DNA of 64,000 bases, taken from positions 32,358,980-32,422,979 of the forward strand of contig NC_091144.1 of the NCBI RefSeq assembly GCF_041381155.1. The letters run 5' to 3'. The DNA comes from Argopecten irradians. Lineage: Eukaryota; Mollusca; Bivalvia; Pectinida; Pectinidae. The notes under the pieces are model-generated. The model saw only the letters and a list, made by a program, of their open reading frames with translations, was not told the DNA's origin and did not search any database. Made by a program: the position numbers and the translations under genes. Of this stretch, positions 32,558-45,194 are shown in pieces. Every line of letters starts with the position of its first letter. Position 1 is the stretch's first letter.

Positions 32558-35440
32558 ATGAACCAGGTAGTGTTCGGCTCCAAGGAGCACCACACGATGG
32601 AGAGGCTGTTGCGTCTCTCCATCCAGAATGTCATATATAAACTTGAAAACTTCTGCCCTGAACAGGACATTGAGAGGATTGGCTTCTTTGAAGGTGTCAT
32701 TACTCGTCAATGTCAGACGTGGTCCCTTCTGCCTTTTTTGAAGAGAATTCAGACGTTGAAGGCCATTACCTCACAGAGGTCAGTACCACCAAAAAAGAAA
32801 GCTAGAAATTCTGCTCCCACTGTTATATGCGACCGAAGTCAAAGCCTTATTTCAATGGTAACATTGGGAAGGGTAGGAAGAGTACAAATCATTGGGACAA
32901 GACGAAAAGTTCCTGATTCGTCTCTCCGTCCTTGCTCGTTCCATACGAAAGGTCTGTTCTTGAGAATTCAGCCAGTCTCAGATTTAAGTCCTCCTCTCGT
33001 AAATTAGGGTTTGGGTAAGGCAACAATTCTCCATCTGTGAAGGTCTCGATATTCCTCGTTTTCATCTTCCTGTAGGAGATCGTCAGTCCACCTTCTTTCT
33101 AGAGTCAATGGAAGGATATCACCCAGGACCCTTGAGCCTTTTCTGTAGTGAAGGAGCGGTTTGGCATTCCATACTTGCGGCATCCGCACTTTGTGTCAAA
33201 GTATGTATTTTTTTCCCTCCTTCGGGGGATCCGGAGATGGCAGTTTCCATCCGGGAGGAACTAAGGACCATGCTTTTAAAGGGCGCGGTCGAGGAGGTGC
33301 CTATTATGGACTACACACTCGGCTTCTATTCCAGAATAATTCTGATCCGCAAGAGGTTTGGAGCTTGGTGTCCCATCAACTGCTGCTGGTTGTAGTGTGA
33401 TTTCTGCACTCTAGGGAAGACATGTTCACAACTATGTCGACGAATTCCTAATGATCCATCTAGTTCGGGAATCTTTGGATCGGAACACCCGTCTGGTCAT
33501 GAAACTTTTGCTTAGAGTTGGCTTAGTTCCTTAAAGAGTATGAGGTTCCCCTTCTTAAAACATTGTCTTCTTGGGAAACCGTTTCCACGCGGTTCATGGT
33601 ATTGTCATTCCAACTTTGAAGAAATTCGAGAAGGCCAGAGATATTCCTCTGACCTTCAACGGCTGGCCCCTCGTTGGTATCTAAATATTCTGTGTTATCT
33701 CAACTCATGGGGTTTGCTCGGTGGTGTACTCTGAAAGGCAATTACAAATGTATTTCAGGGGGTTTCGTTGTCGTCCATGCCAGCTCCCACCGTTAACATG
33801 TTCACGGATGCGTTCATGGAAGTGTTAGGGGCTTACCTCGACATCCATTGCCAGTCGATGGAGTGGTCTGGGGAACATGCAGAAGATGATGGACTCTTCT
33901 GTTTTCTCTGCAGACATTTTAGAAGATTCTGCATTCCAATGCAGTTTGAATGGCTACGGACAACTCTACAGTGGTCGCTTATCTGGAGAGAAAGGGACAC
34001 CAGCTCACGTCCTTTGTGCCCTCGCTATCAGTATTTCCGTATTATTCCTATCTATAAGGAAATGCAGTTAACAATTTTAGTCAAGCATCTTCCAGGAAGC
34101 GCAAATGTTCTGGCGGGGGCGCCAGCTGGTTATGACAGAACGGCATCTATATCCCTCGACCTTTTTGCCTCTTTTCTCAATAATCAGTTGTCAACCTTTG
34201 TCTCTCCGTGGCAAACCAAATGGCTTGGGCCATAGACGCAGGGTTCTACAGAAGTTTCCGGAGCATTATTGCTCCTTCTTTCCGATAGCGCCACTGTTGC
34301 CGCGTCAACCCTGGTTTTCGGAGCTCTTGTCGTTTCTGGTGGCTCGTCCTCGTTCTCTCACCAAAAACAAATGTCTTTCGTTAGCATCGGCCCCAGACGT
34401 TACCTTCACGCTTGGACGTGATTTCAGGAGTCCTAGCTCAGACAGGCTTTTCTTCGGATATGTCAGCTCGCATCGCCCGATCAATTAGGTCTTTTCTCCT
34501 CTGCCGCCTTCCAGTCACGCTGGAAAATCTTCTTTGATTGGCGTCAGGAAGATTGATCCGGTCATGGCCTCTGCCCAGCTGATTGCGAGTTTCCTTCTCT
34601 GTCTTGTTTAGGGAGCACAATCATGTACTATTGCAGGCTATCACACAGCTATTGCCAGTGTACTTTCTTTCCGTGGTAAACCAGAGGTAGGATCTTCATT
34701 TCTTTGTTTTTCATTATTCGGGGGTTCAATCTGGACAGGCCTAACGTACAGTAGTTAGCTCCACAGTGGAACCTAGAACTCGTTTTAGAGTCATAAATGG
34801 GGGCTTCGGCTTCTAATGGGCCTTTAGGATCGGACTTCATAAAGTTTTTAACTTTTAAGACTGTCTTTCTGCTTGCTGTTGCCTCAGGCCACATGAGAAG
34901 TGATATTTATGCATTGTCTTTTCGCTCTTCGCGTATTTCATGGGCAAGAGCTAGCTCTGCCGTTACCCTTCTCACTGATCCTGAAATTTGGGCAAAGAAT
35001 TGGGAACCAGGTTTTTCGCCCCATTCCATTAGAATCCCTTTCCTGTCAGTCTCTATTGAGTCTGGGGAGAATTATCAGATGCTTTGTTCCTGTCGGGACC
35101 TTAAAACAGGGTCAGCAGGATATCTCCTTCCAGTCCATCTCCACATTGATATGTCAGGTGATCAAGATTGCTTATGAGCCGTCTAATGATCAATCTCATG
35201 CGGAATGCAAGGTGAGGGCTCATGAGGTTAGAGCCCTTGCGACTTCTTTGGCTCTCCGCAATAGGTCCTTGTACCAGGACATCAATGTCTTCTGCCGTTT
35301 GGCGTGGTCAGTCTACTTTCACCTCCGGTCTCTGTCCTTCCACTCTGATGGACTGTTTTCCTTGGGCCCAGTTTCGATGACTCAGTCTGTGACTGTTCCT
35401 CCTCAGTATACATTAAATGCATTTATGGTCTTTTAACCTT
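32558..35440 (+). pseudogene. DIRS-like (tyrosine recombinase) retroelement relic
   Basis: In order: a possible gag-like frame (32558-33007); an RT fingers piece (33215-33380) with LLKGAVEEVP and GFYSR; a gap where the central RT palm is missing; YVDE at 33433-33444 in the position of the catalytic YxDD, followed by LLLRVGLVP and, one frame over, a FLGNRF-like block; an RNase H segment with FTDA (33795) and the LTILVKHLPGSANVLA tail; a DLFAS...LSTFVSP linker; then a tyrosine recombinase (34440-35440) with LKTVFLLAVASGHMRSD-like box I, VTLLTDPEIW and HEVR (the HxxR motif). Stops and shifts occur throughout. The domain set RT-RNase H-YR without integrase identifies a DIRS-type element. It is dead by frame breaks and by YVDE. 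Confidence 0.85.
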
Positions 35441-36440
35441 ATGCGAGCAGGTTTCACAATGGTGCACCTCTTTCCACGGAGAGGTATATCCGTTTTTACC
35501 TTTGTTCATTCAACCCTGTTTTATATTCTCTGCCTGGGGCCTGTCCCCTACATTTACCATTTGACTGGGCTGCCTGGCTTCGGACTCGCCATTACGGTAA
35601 GAAAGACAAATTCGCATACTAAAGTTATAGTAGCGTATTACTGTAAAGAAATTGAGGTTTTTCAATGTAAAACCAATTTACATGATGTAAAACTAACAAT
35701 GACTTTATGGGGTTCCACTCTTCTGTCCTCCCTCCCTTTCATCCTCAGTCATTTGGCCTCGTGGCTACATAGAGGTGTTTAGGAAGGGACATCATTCTAT
35801 ATACTCTCGTCGAGTACGAAATAAGGTACGGTAGGGAGACGGGATTCTCAAATATAATGTTTTCAGGGCTATAAAAATTGGTGTATGTAGTGAATTTGAA
35901 TTATAAAGTTATAGTAAGTATTATATCATGAAAGTGGCTTAACATTGAAAAAAAACCTCTAATTTCCTTATAAAAGACTTCTTCTCTAAAACTAAGCACG
36001 ATATATAACAACTCATATTGCAAAGGTAGTATCTGTATGGGGCGAGGATACAAAATTATAAAAAGGGTGTGGCTTATCCCCTTGGGCCTGAGGGGCGGGG
36101 CCAAAAGGGGTCAATTTGTTTATTTCCATATAAACGACTTTTTCTCTGAAATTAAGTATGGGATAGTACTCATATTGCGATGGTAGCATCCTTAAAGGAA
36201 TTCAAAATTGTAAAAATGCTGGGACTGACTCTCTACCACTATTGATTTGCACTCATAATCATATGATATTGAAAGCATCATTATATGATGGAGATTTAAA
36301 TTAAGCAAATCGTGGAGCCTGTTTTGCTATTTCCAACTGTAAGAGTTTTTGTGACAATTACTTCATAAAACAGGTGATTCTTCGTGATCTATTTTGTTGA
36401 CTCACGGAAGGATATTCTTAACCAAGATCAATAGGTACAA
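34388..36440. repeat. DIRS inverted pair, left arm
   Basis: Pairs in reverse complement with 39486-41475. It covers the tyrosine recombinase region and about 1 kb of 3' non-coding DNA. The inner end is 'aagatcaataggtac' at about 36425-36440. Differences are more numerous than in the giant repeat, roughly one in twenty by eye, so the pair is older or is two separate insertions. Confidence 0.85.
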
Positions 36441-36815
36441 TATACATGTATATTTCGAAGGCAGTTTTGGTTTATGCTTGCAGTTCGATAAAATGCACAT
36501 CAATTTAACAAGATATTAAAATATCAGAAAAATATTAATTTGAAATACTCCTTCACATAAAAATAAAAATAAATGGAGAAAAATAATCTGGAAATCTAAA
36601 TATTTCGATGAAACATTGTTAGATTTAAAATTAAAAATAAAATCCTTTTACCATGGGGATTAGATAAAGATATCTGTAAATATGGCAAGCCAATTTAAAA
36701 TTTATTGAAGAAGCAAGGTCCATCCAGAATTTGATCGAATTATATAAGATATCATATATTATTATATTCGATATCAGGCCCTTCAGGTCAGATGAGCTTT
36801 ACAAATGTTTATACA
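36441..36815. other. AT-rich spacer
   Basis: No gene is seen between the DIRS arm and satellite array 2. Confidence 0.5.
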
Positions 36816-38560
36816 AGCGTGGGGTTATACGGAACTCAGGTCTGGTTCCTAGTTCAGTTAAAGCTTAAACGGAACTCGGGTCTGGTTCCTAGTTCAGTTC
36901 CGTATAAGCTTAAACGGAACTCGGGTCTGGTTCCTGGTTCCGTTTAAGTTAAACGGAACTGAGGTCTAGGTGTCAGATCCGTTTAAGAAAATCTGTGTTA
37001 AGGAGATTAATTCTGTGCTGTATAATTAATGGAAGCTCTAAGTTCGATTCCTGTATATAATAGGTAATTGAACATGCAGTTAGAGATAGGAATCCTAATA
37101 AACGGAACTCCACTCGTTGGCCAGTATGTTTGTTAAACGGAACTCGGGTCTGGTTCCTAGTTCCGTATAAGCTTAAACGGAACTCGGGTCTGGTTCCTGG
37201 TTCCGTTTAAGTTAAACGGAACTGAGGTCTAGGTGTCAGATCCGTTTAAGGAAATCTGTGTTATAGAGATTAATTCTGTGTCGTATCGCTGCTGAAAGCT
37301 CAGAGTTCGATTCCGATATATAATATGTAATTGAACATTCAATTAGAGGTAGAAATCCTAATAAACGGAACTCGGCTCGTTGGCCAGTACTTTTGTTAAA
37401 CGGAACTCGGGTCTGGTTCCTAGTTCCGTATAAGCTTAAACGGAACTCGGGTCTGGTTCCTGGTTCCGTTTAAGTTAAACGGAACTGAGGTCTAGGTGTC
37501 AGATCCGTTTAAGAAAATCTGTGTTATAGAGATTAATTCTGTGTCGTATCGCTGCTGAAAGCTCAGAGTTCGATTCCGATATATAATATGTAATTGAACA
37601 TTCAATTAGAGGTAGAAATCCTAATAAACGGAACTCGGCTCGTTGGCCAGTACTTTTGTTAAACGGAACTCGGGTCTGGTTCCTAGTTCCGTATAAGCTT
37701 AAACGGAACTCGGGTCTGGTTCCTGGTTCCGTTTAAGTTAAACGGAACTGAGGTCTAGGTGTCAGATCCGTTTAAGAAAATCTGTGTTATAGAGATTAAT
37801 TCTGTGTCGTATCGCTGCTGAAAGCTCAGAGTTCGATTCCGATATATAATATGTAATTGAACATTCAATTAGAGGTAGAAATCCTAATAAACGGAACTCG
37901 GCTCGTTGGCCAGTACTTTTGTTAAACGGAACTCGGGTCTGGTTCCTAGTTCCGTATAAGCTTAAACGGAACTCGGGTCTGGTTCCTGGTTCCGTTTAAG
38001 TTAAACGGAACTGAGGTCTAGGTGTCAGATCCGTTTAAGAAAATCTGTGTTATAGAGATTAATTCTGTGTCGTATCGCTGCTGAAAGCTCAGAGTTCGAT
38101 TCCGATATATAATATGTAATTGAACATTCAATTAGAGGTAGAAATCCTAATAAACGGAACTCGGCTCGTTGGCCAGTACTTTTGTTAAACGGAACTCGGG
38201 TCTGTTCCTAGTTCCGTATAAGCTTAAACGGAACTCCGGTCTGGTTCCTGGTTCCGTTTAAGTTAAACGGAACTGAGGTCTAGGTGTCAGATCCGTTTAA
38301 GAAAATCTGTGTTATAGAGATTAATTCTGTGTCGTAACTGCTGAAAGCTCAGAGTTCGATTCCGATATATAATATGTAATTGAACATTCAATTAGAGGTA
38401 GAAATCCTAATAAACGGAACGTTGGCCAGTACTTTGTTAAACGAACTCGGGTCTGGTTCCTAGTTCCGTATAAGCTTAAACGGAACTCGGGTCTGGTTCC
38501 TAAACACGGAACTCGGGTCTGGTTCCTAGTTCCGTTTATTAAACTAGGAACTAGGAACAG
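36816..38560. repeat. Satellite array 2, opposite orientation
   Basis: The same satellite as 28738-31170 but on the other strand. Marker 'cgttggccagta' occurs at about 37115, 37378, 37641, 37904, 38167 and 38420, giving spacings of 263, 263, 263, 263 and 253. The units are far more uniform than array 1 and carry a variant interior ('tcgtatcgctgctgaaagct'), so this array was homogenised separately. The terminal motif next to 38560, 'ctaggaactaggaac', is the complement of the motif at the start of array 1. Confidence 0.92.
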
Positions 38561-38578
38561 CCCTCTTTCTGTAATAGC

Positions 38579-39484
38579 GCGTCCCGACTCCCGGGACCAG
38601 CGTCGAGGGGACGTCAGTTCCCAAAAGGTGTGATCGTATAGTTTTGATTTACAATCCCCACGACACCGGTCAGCAGACGAATCCCGAGAGTAGAGACACG
38701 CACACACGCTGAGCTGATTACAGACAGCTCAATCCCAAGTTCATAAGGATGTGGCGGAGCAATTTAATTACATGTCAACTAACACTTTACATAAAGTTAA
38801 ATGGAGATTTATTATACTAAGTAATAGATAATATACAGGTAAACAATAACAAAGTAATAATAGAGAACAGAAGTATTTACAGAGAGTACCTAACGATAAC
38901 ACTAGCCCCCACAAGTTCCTACCGAGAGCTTTGCTAATGACCAACACCCCTTCCTATTCCCTCCCTCCCAGCTAACTCCACAACAGCCCCACTCCCAAAT
39001 CTACGTTTAACACCAATGTACGTGTGCTGTTGTCAGCACTGTGTGGTAGCTGTTATCAGCTCCTGAGGTGGGAAAGGTATCTCTCCCTGGGTGTTGGCCG
39101 GTTATCCGGCCATGCAAGTCGTCCATTTTAGCTGTGCAGCCCCTTTTATAACCCCCTTCCCATGGTCCTATTTGCGATGTCGCACACCCATTCTGATTGG
39201 TCTAATCTATGGCATATGCGCAGTGAGCGCGGAACCTCATCCGGCAACTCACCGATATCCTGTAGTCTTGAGGGTAAACACCAAGTTAACCTAGATTGCT
39301 CAAGGATACAAATCATAGCCGCTATTATAATACTCAACCGGAAACGCACGCGGAATGTTTATATACATAGCCCTACCCTACCGGTGTCATATCAAACAGA
39401 TGAAAGGGACCACATCAACTATGGCACACACACTAAAATAATCAACATCATATATAAGGCGAGTGACCTATATTCCCACAGTAC
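38579..39484 (-). mobile_element. Lone LTR with promoter signals
   Basis: Ends are TGTAATAG... and ...TTCCCACA on the plus strand, so TGT/ACA inverted ends. On the minus strand it has a CCAAT box ('agaccaatcaga', about 39205), a TATA box ('gttataaaagggg', about 39150) and AATAAA ('tataataaatctcc', about 38812), in LTR order. It starts exactly where the DIRS inverted pair loses homology (after 'aataggtac'). The five bases on the two sides differ (CTTTC against GTACC), so it is not a simple solo LTR with intact target duplication. No internal coding region is joined to it. It does not resemble the 23575-24353 LTR in sequence. Confidence 0.6.
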
Positions 39485-39485
39485 C

Positions 39486-41475
39486 TATTGATCTTGGTTA
39501 AGAATATCCTTCCATGAGTCAACTAAATAGATCACAAAGAATCACCTGTTTTATGAAGTAATTGTCACAAAAACAATTGGAAATAGTAAAACAGGCTCCA
39601 CGATTTCCTTAATTTTAAATCTCCATCATATAATGATGCTTTCAATATCATATGATTATGAGTGCTATGCAATAGCGGTAGAGAGTCAGTCCCAGTATTT
39701 TTACAATTTTGAATTCCCACTAAGGATGCTACCATCGCAATATGAGTACTATCCCATACTTAATTTCAGAGAAAAAGTCGTTTATATGGAAATAAACAAA
39801 TTGACCCCCTCAGGCCCAAGGGGATAAGCCACACCCTTTGTATAATTTTGTATCCTCACCCCATACAGATACTACCTTTGCAATATTTTTGTTATATATC
39901 GTGCTAAGTTTTAGAGAAGAATTATTTTATAAGGAAATTAAAATTTTTAATGTTAAGCCACTTTTCATGATATAATACTTACCATAACTTTAGAATTCAA
40001 ATACACTACATACACCAATTTGTATAGCCCTGAAAACATTATATTTGAGAATCCCGTCTCCCTACCGTACCTTATTTCGTACTCGACGAGAGTACTGTAT
40101 ATATAATGGTGTCCCTTCGTAAAAACCTCTATGTAGCCACGAGGCCAAATGACAGAGGAGGAAAGGGAGGGAGGACAGAAGGGTGGAACCCCATAAAGTT
40201 ATTGTTTGTTTTACATCATGTAAATTGGTTTTACATTGAAAAACCTCAATTTCTTTTCAGTAATACGCTACCATAACTTTAGTACGCGAATTTGTCTTAC
40301 CGTAATGGAGAGTCCGAAGCCAGGCAGCCCAGTCAAATGGCTAATGTAGGGGACATGCTCCAGGCAGAGAATATAAAACAGGGTTGAGTGAACAAAGGAA
40401 AAAACGGATATACCTCCCCGTGGAAAGAGGTGTACCATTGTCAAACCTGCTCGCATAAGGTTAAAAGACCATATATGTATATAATGTATACTGAGGAGGA
40501 ACAGTCACAGACTGAGTCATCGAAACTGGGCCCAAGGAAAACAGTCCATCAGAGTGGAAGGACAGAGACCGGAGGTGAAAGTAGACTGACCACGCCAAAC
40601 GGCAGAAGACATGATGTCCTGGTACAAGGACATATTGCGGAGAGCCAAAGAAGTCGCAAGGGCTCTAACCTCATGAGCCCTCACCTTTCATTTCGCATGA
40701 TATTGGTCATTAGACGGCTCATAAGCAATCTTGATCACCTGACATATCAATATGGAGATGGACTGGGAGGAGATATCCTGCTGACCCTGTTTTTAGGTCC
40801 CGACAGGAACAAAGCATCCGATAATTCTCCCCAGACTCAATAGAGACTGACAGGAAAGGCATTCTAATGGAATGGGGCGAAAAACTTGGTTCCCAATTTT
40901 TTGTCCAAATTGCAGGATCAGTGAGAAGGGTAACGGCAGAGCTAGCTCTTGCCCAAGAAATACGCGAAGTACGAAAAGACAATGCATAAATATCACTTAT
41001 CCTGTGGCCTGAGGCAACAGCAAGCAGGAAGACAGTCTTAAAAGTTAAAAACTTTATGGCGACTGATCCTAAAGGCACATTAGAAGCCGAAGCCCCCATT
41101 TGTGACTCTAACACGAGTTCTAGGTTCCACTGTGGAGCTGACGTTAGGCCTGTCCAGATTGAACCCCAGAATCAAGACAGACAAAGAAATGAAGATCCTA
41201 CCTCTGGTCTACCACGGAAAGAAAATACACTGGCAATCACAAGCTGTGCGACAGCCTGCAATAGTACATGATTGCGCTCCCTAAACAACAAGGAGAAGGA
41301 AACTCGCAATCAGCTGGGCAGAGGCCATACCGGATCAATTTTCCTGACGATACACCAATCAAAGAAGATCTTCTACGTGACTAGTAGACGGCAGAGGAGA
41401 AAGAGCTTATTGATCGTGCGATCTAGGACTCCTGAAATCATGTCAAAGCATGAAGGTAGCGTCTGGGGCCGATTC
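39486..41475 (-). pseudogene. Inverted second copy of the DIRS recombinase region
   Basis: Reverse-complement partner of 34388-36440. On the minus strand 41114-40719 reads a recombinase core with KFLTFKTVFLLAVASGH, IYALS and VTLLTDPAIW. The upstream part to 41475 matches the recombinase N-terminal region. The HxxR region is present near 40670 but out of frame. There is no RT or RNase H in this copy, so it is a partial element. The frame breaks differ from those in the left copy. Confidence 0.8.
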
Positions 41476-41879
41476 TCTTCAAAGAGGGGATAATTGATTG
41501 AATCAAAGGGGGTAATGGACAAAGGGAGATAATTATTCATAATGATAATTATACCATAATATACCATTTGATTCAGTCATGTGTTAGCTGCACTATATCA
41601 ATAATATAATTCTGGGCACCATTTCATGTAATATATGAGTCAACTGCTGCGTTAAATAAATATATCATATTTATATACAAAACTTCACATTAGAAACAAT
41701 TTCTTGATAAGAGTTCTTTTTCAATTACGAAACACTCTTTCAGCAGAAGCGATATACACATTATTATACCTCAGTCATAAATACACTTTATAGCACAATT
41801 TTCTGTCCAACCTACACATTTACATCACAATTACAGAATGTCTACATGGGAGAAACTCTCCCATAAATGGAAATGACTA
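41476..41879. other. AT-rich spacer
   Basis: No gene is seen. Confidence 0.5.
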
Positions 41880-43130
41880 TCTCGAGGGTCCTGCGATCGG
41901 TGTGCGCATCATGTTTCCCAGACTTGGACACTTAAAGCTATTGCTCGCTTGTAGGTTTACCAGGTGTAGGGTTTCTCTCCGGGTCGTGCGTGCGATGTGA
42001 GACTTCGCTGAATGTCTATCGTAGTTGTCGGACGGAAGTACTATGGAAACAACGTGCTACAGGTGTGCCGGGACGCTCGTCGGCAGGTGTGGATCCTAAC
42101 GTGAGGTTTCGAGGGTTTGGACAAGAGCTGGTTGCACGCCGAAGTTGTAGCCAATCCGCACTTGAAGGGGTTTCATCCGCGCCGTGCGTCGGTACGCATG
42201 TGGTGCGTCTGAGGTGTTGTGAGGCTTGGACGGTAGTAGACCTTTGGTGGCAGTTTTCAACGTTGGATATTGGAGGCGTTAGAACATATCTGTGTGGAAA
42301 ATTAGTGGCGACCTAGGTGGTGCTAAATCGCAAGTTTCGGCAGGCGGTTGGGTTGATGGGCTCATGGTTTGATAGGGCATAACAAGCTAAGAGATGATGT
42401 GTCTGACTTTGGTTCGGTGTGTCGGATGACTGGATAGAAGAGGGTTGGTTCCATAGATGAGGTAAGCGAGGTCACTCGGGACTATAGTCACAATCACTTG
42501 GTCGATGTGATGGTGTGTGGTAAGGGAGCGACAGTTCCCTGGCAAGGAGACAGTGATGGGACGTGGACTTAACAGGAGCTCAGATTCGAGTATACCAAGC
42601 TGCTTCGGCTCATCAGGGGACAGAGTCCGGCTAGGTATATGCAAGCGCGGGGACAACGGTTCTCTTGGCGAGGGATGGTTGTGCACTAATCGGACATGCT
42701 CTGGGAAGTTCTCTGCGCAGCCTTGACAAATTCGGTTTGCCCTGCTTACATGGGCTCAACACTCTTCTGTAGTGTTGGGGTATCGTGCCGTGGGGACCTT
42801 TCTCGACAGAGGGCCGTCTGCTCAGTTCATTCTTGGTGTTTACGAGTTGCAAGAAAAGAAATGTCGCCATGTGTCATGAAGGGGAGAAGTACGTAGTCCT
42901 GTCAAACTTGTGAGGCTTGTACATCATTTGGTAGGTCACTCTCCTGGGTCGGGGACGCGGCGGGTCCAAAACATCGGCGGACTGCTAGGTTCGGGAAGGC
43001 GGGAAACCCATGGCGTGGGCAGGCATATGCTGGAATCTGTGGCAGGGAATTGGTCCAACCAATACCGCGCGTCTGGTCCCGGGGATGGGACGGACTATGA
43101 AGGGTCGAGCAATCGTAGGAATGTGGTGAA
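41880..43130. other. GC-richer, G/T-skewed block of unknown nature
   Basis: Base composition changes sharply: the plus strand becomes rich in G and T and in CG dinucleotides ('cgtgcgtgcgatgtgagact', 'gatggtgtgtggtaaggg'). Several open frames overlap on both strands (41990-42316, 42387-42686 minus, 42910-43203), but none carries a domain or codon pattern I recognise. It could be a non-coding RNA, a decayed gene, a GC-rich repeat, or an element's untranslated region. Confidence 0.4.
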
Positions 43131-43429
43131 GTTGTTGCTGTTAATGGCCTTTAGACATGAATTAATTATTGGATTAAACGTAATTTGTTTTCTGTGCGAG
43201 TAAATAAAAATAATAAATTAACTTGATTGAAGGGTTTTAATTCTGTTAACTTGTTAATGTTTTGTAATTATATAATATCGTTACCGATATTTCCGCTGTT
43301 TTTCCTGAATCATTGGAATTGTGTTGAAAGCTCTTAATGTTACTCTCATATACAATTTTAAGGAATCAAAGCTATGTTGTTAAACCAGTATCACAGCATT
43401 AATCAACAACGGATACGAAAATTCATGGC
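43131..43429. other. AT-rich spacer
   Basis: No gene is seen; composition returns to AT-rich. Confidence 0.5.
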
Positions 43430-44450
43430 ATACAATTGCTATCAAATCTCGTAGCGCTCTGAACTAGTTGCACAGGGTATTACAATTATTAACTACACGA
43501 TACGTGAGCTACTGAACTAAATTACCACTAGTATTAACGTATTATCAGCTAACACATTACGAGATTCTGATACTAAATTCAACGATATATCAACTACACG
43601 ATACGAAGATTTTAACCTAATATACAGCTACAATTGCCTACTAATCGATAGAAGCTCTGAACTATATACAGAGTATTACATATTATCAACTAACACGATA
43701 CGAAGCTCCTGAACTAATTGTTCTAAAGTACACAGTATACATTTATGCAACTAACAGTGATACGAAGATATGAATTTACACAGTATAGCAATTATCAAAC
43801 TAACAACGACTACGAAACTCTGAATTTACACAGTATCACAATTATCAACTAACACGATACGAAAGCTCTTGATTTACACAGTATTATAATTATCAACTAA
43901 CACGATACCGAAGCTCTGAATTTACACAGTATATACTTATCAACTGAACACGATACGAAGCTCTGAAACTAATTTTATAAGTACACAGGATACAAATTAT
44001 CAACTATAACTTGATTACGAAGCTCTGATTTTCCAGTATATAATTATTAACTAACACGATACGACAGATACTGAACTAAATTTTATAAGTACACAGGATA
44101 CAATTGTATAAACTAACATGATACAGAAAAAAAACGTTTATAAGTACACAGTAATACAATCATCAACTAGCTTGATACGAAGCTCTGAATTTACACGGTA
44201 TACAATTATCAACTAATACGATACGAAGCTCTGAACTAAATACACAGTATACTATTATCAACTTACACGATACGAAGCTTTGAATTTATACGGTATTCAT
44301 TATCAACTAACACGATACGACACTCTGAATTTATACGGTATACAATAATCAACTAACACGATACGAAGCTCCTGAATTAACACAGTATACAATCATCAAC
44401 TAACATAATCTGAAAACCCTGATTTTAGGGACGCTATAACGATTATCAAC
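43430..44450. repeat. Degenerate ~46-bp minisatellite
   Basis: About 20 units of roughly 46 bp built from 'cacgatacgaagctctgaat', 'ttacacagtata' and 'caattatcaactaa'. Some units carry an extra 'ttttataagtacacag'. Units differ mostly by one- or two-base indels, which is unusual for a satellite and could in part be sequencing error. Confidence 0.88.
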
Positions 44451-45194
44451 ATGATACGCAAATCTGATTTTCGTCAATTAACTTAAACAAACATTTTTGA
44501 AGCTTGTCACATGGTAAGTTCAATATTCATTCTAAGTTAAAAACATTCTAGATGATACCTTATCGACAAAATAATGCTTTACAATTATGATAAAATTTAT
44601 TGTAGAAGATAATCTGTTAAATTAGACCCGAAAATCAATAGTGATAACACGCTTATTTTTTACACTATAAATTATAAAACTGGATAACAATTTATCATTT
44701 CAAGTTTGTTATCTACTAAAATTTAGCGGATAGTACTTCACACTACATGTGATACTGGTCATTCAGAACAAAGGATAGAACTTTAATGAATCAATCATAA
44801 TATTAAGCGCTTAAACATTAGAAACAGGATTCATACGCGTCAATTAAACACAAAAAAATATGATGATACTATATGAAATACAATAACATAAGTTAGTAAG
44901 AATATCCATAAAATATACTCCAAACTTATTAACTACCAATGCGATGTTACAAAACAGAAACACTTGAGGTTTGGAAACTCTATGCCCCATTATTTCATGG
45001 AACTGTCAGCTTTCCTAAAATTGTTCATATGGTATGTATCTGTTCGTTTAGGCTTTTTAGATAAGTAAGTAAGTTACTCATCGAAAATATGCAATAAGTT
45101 TTTAAGATGATGTAGGCAGTTTTTGGAAGATTGTTTGACTTATGTTATTTAATATAAAATGATTTTCGAAAAATAAAACACAAGTAAAAATGTT
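44451..45194. other. AT-rich non-coding stretch
   Basis: No gene or clear repeat is seen. Confidence 0.5.

Noticed and set aside
32370..32700. Minus-strand frame 32485-32700 and plus frame 32370-32561 as separate genes
   Set aside because: They flank or overlap the DIRS relic; the plus strand carries the DIRS domain order and these frames have no domain.
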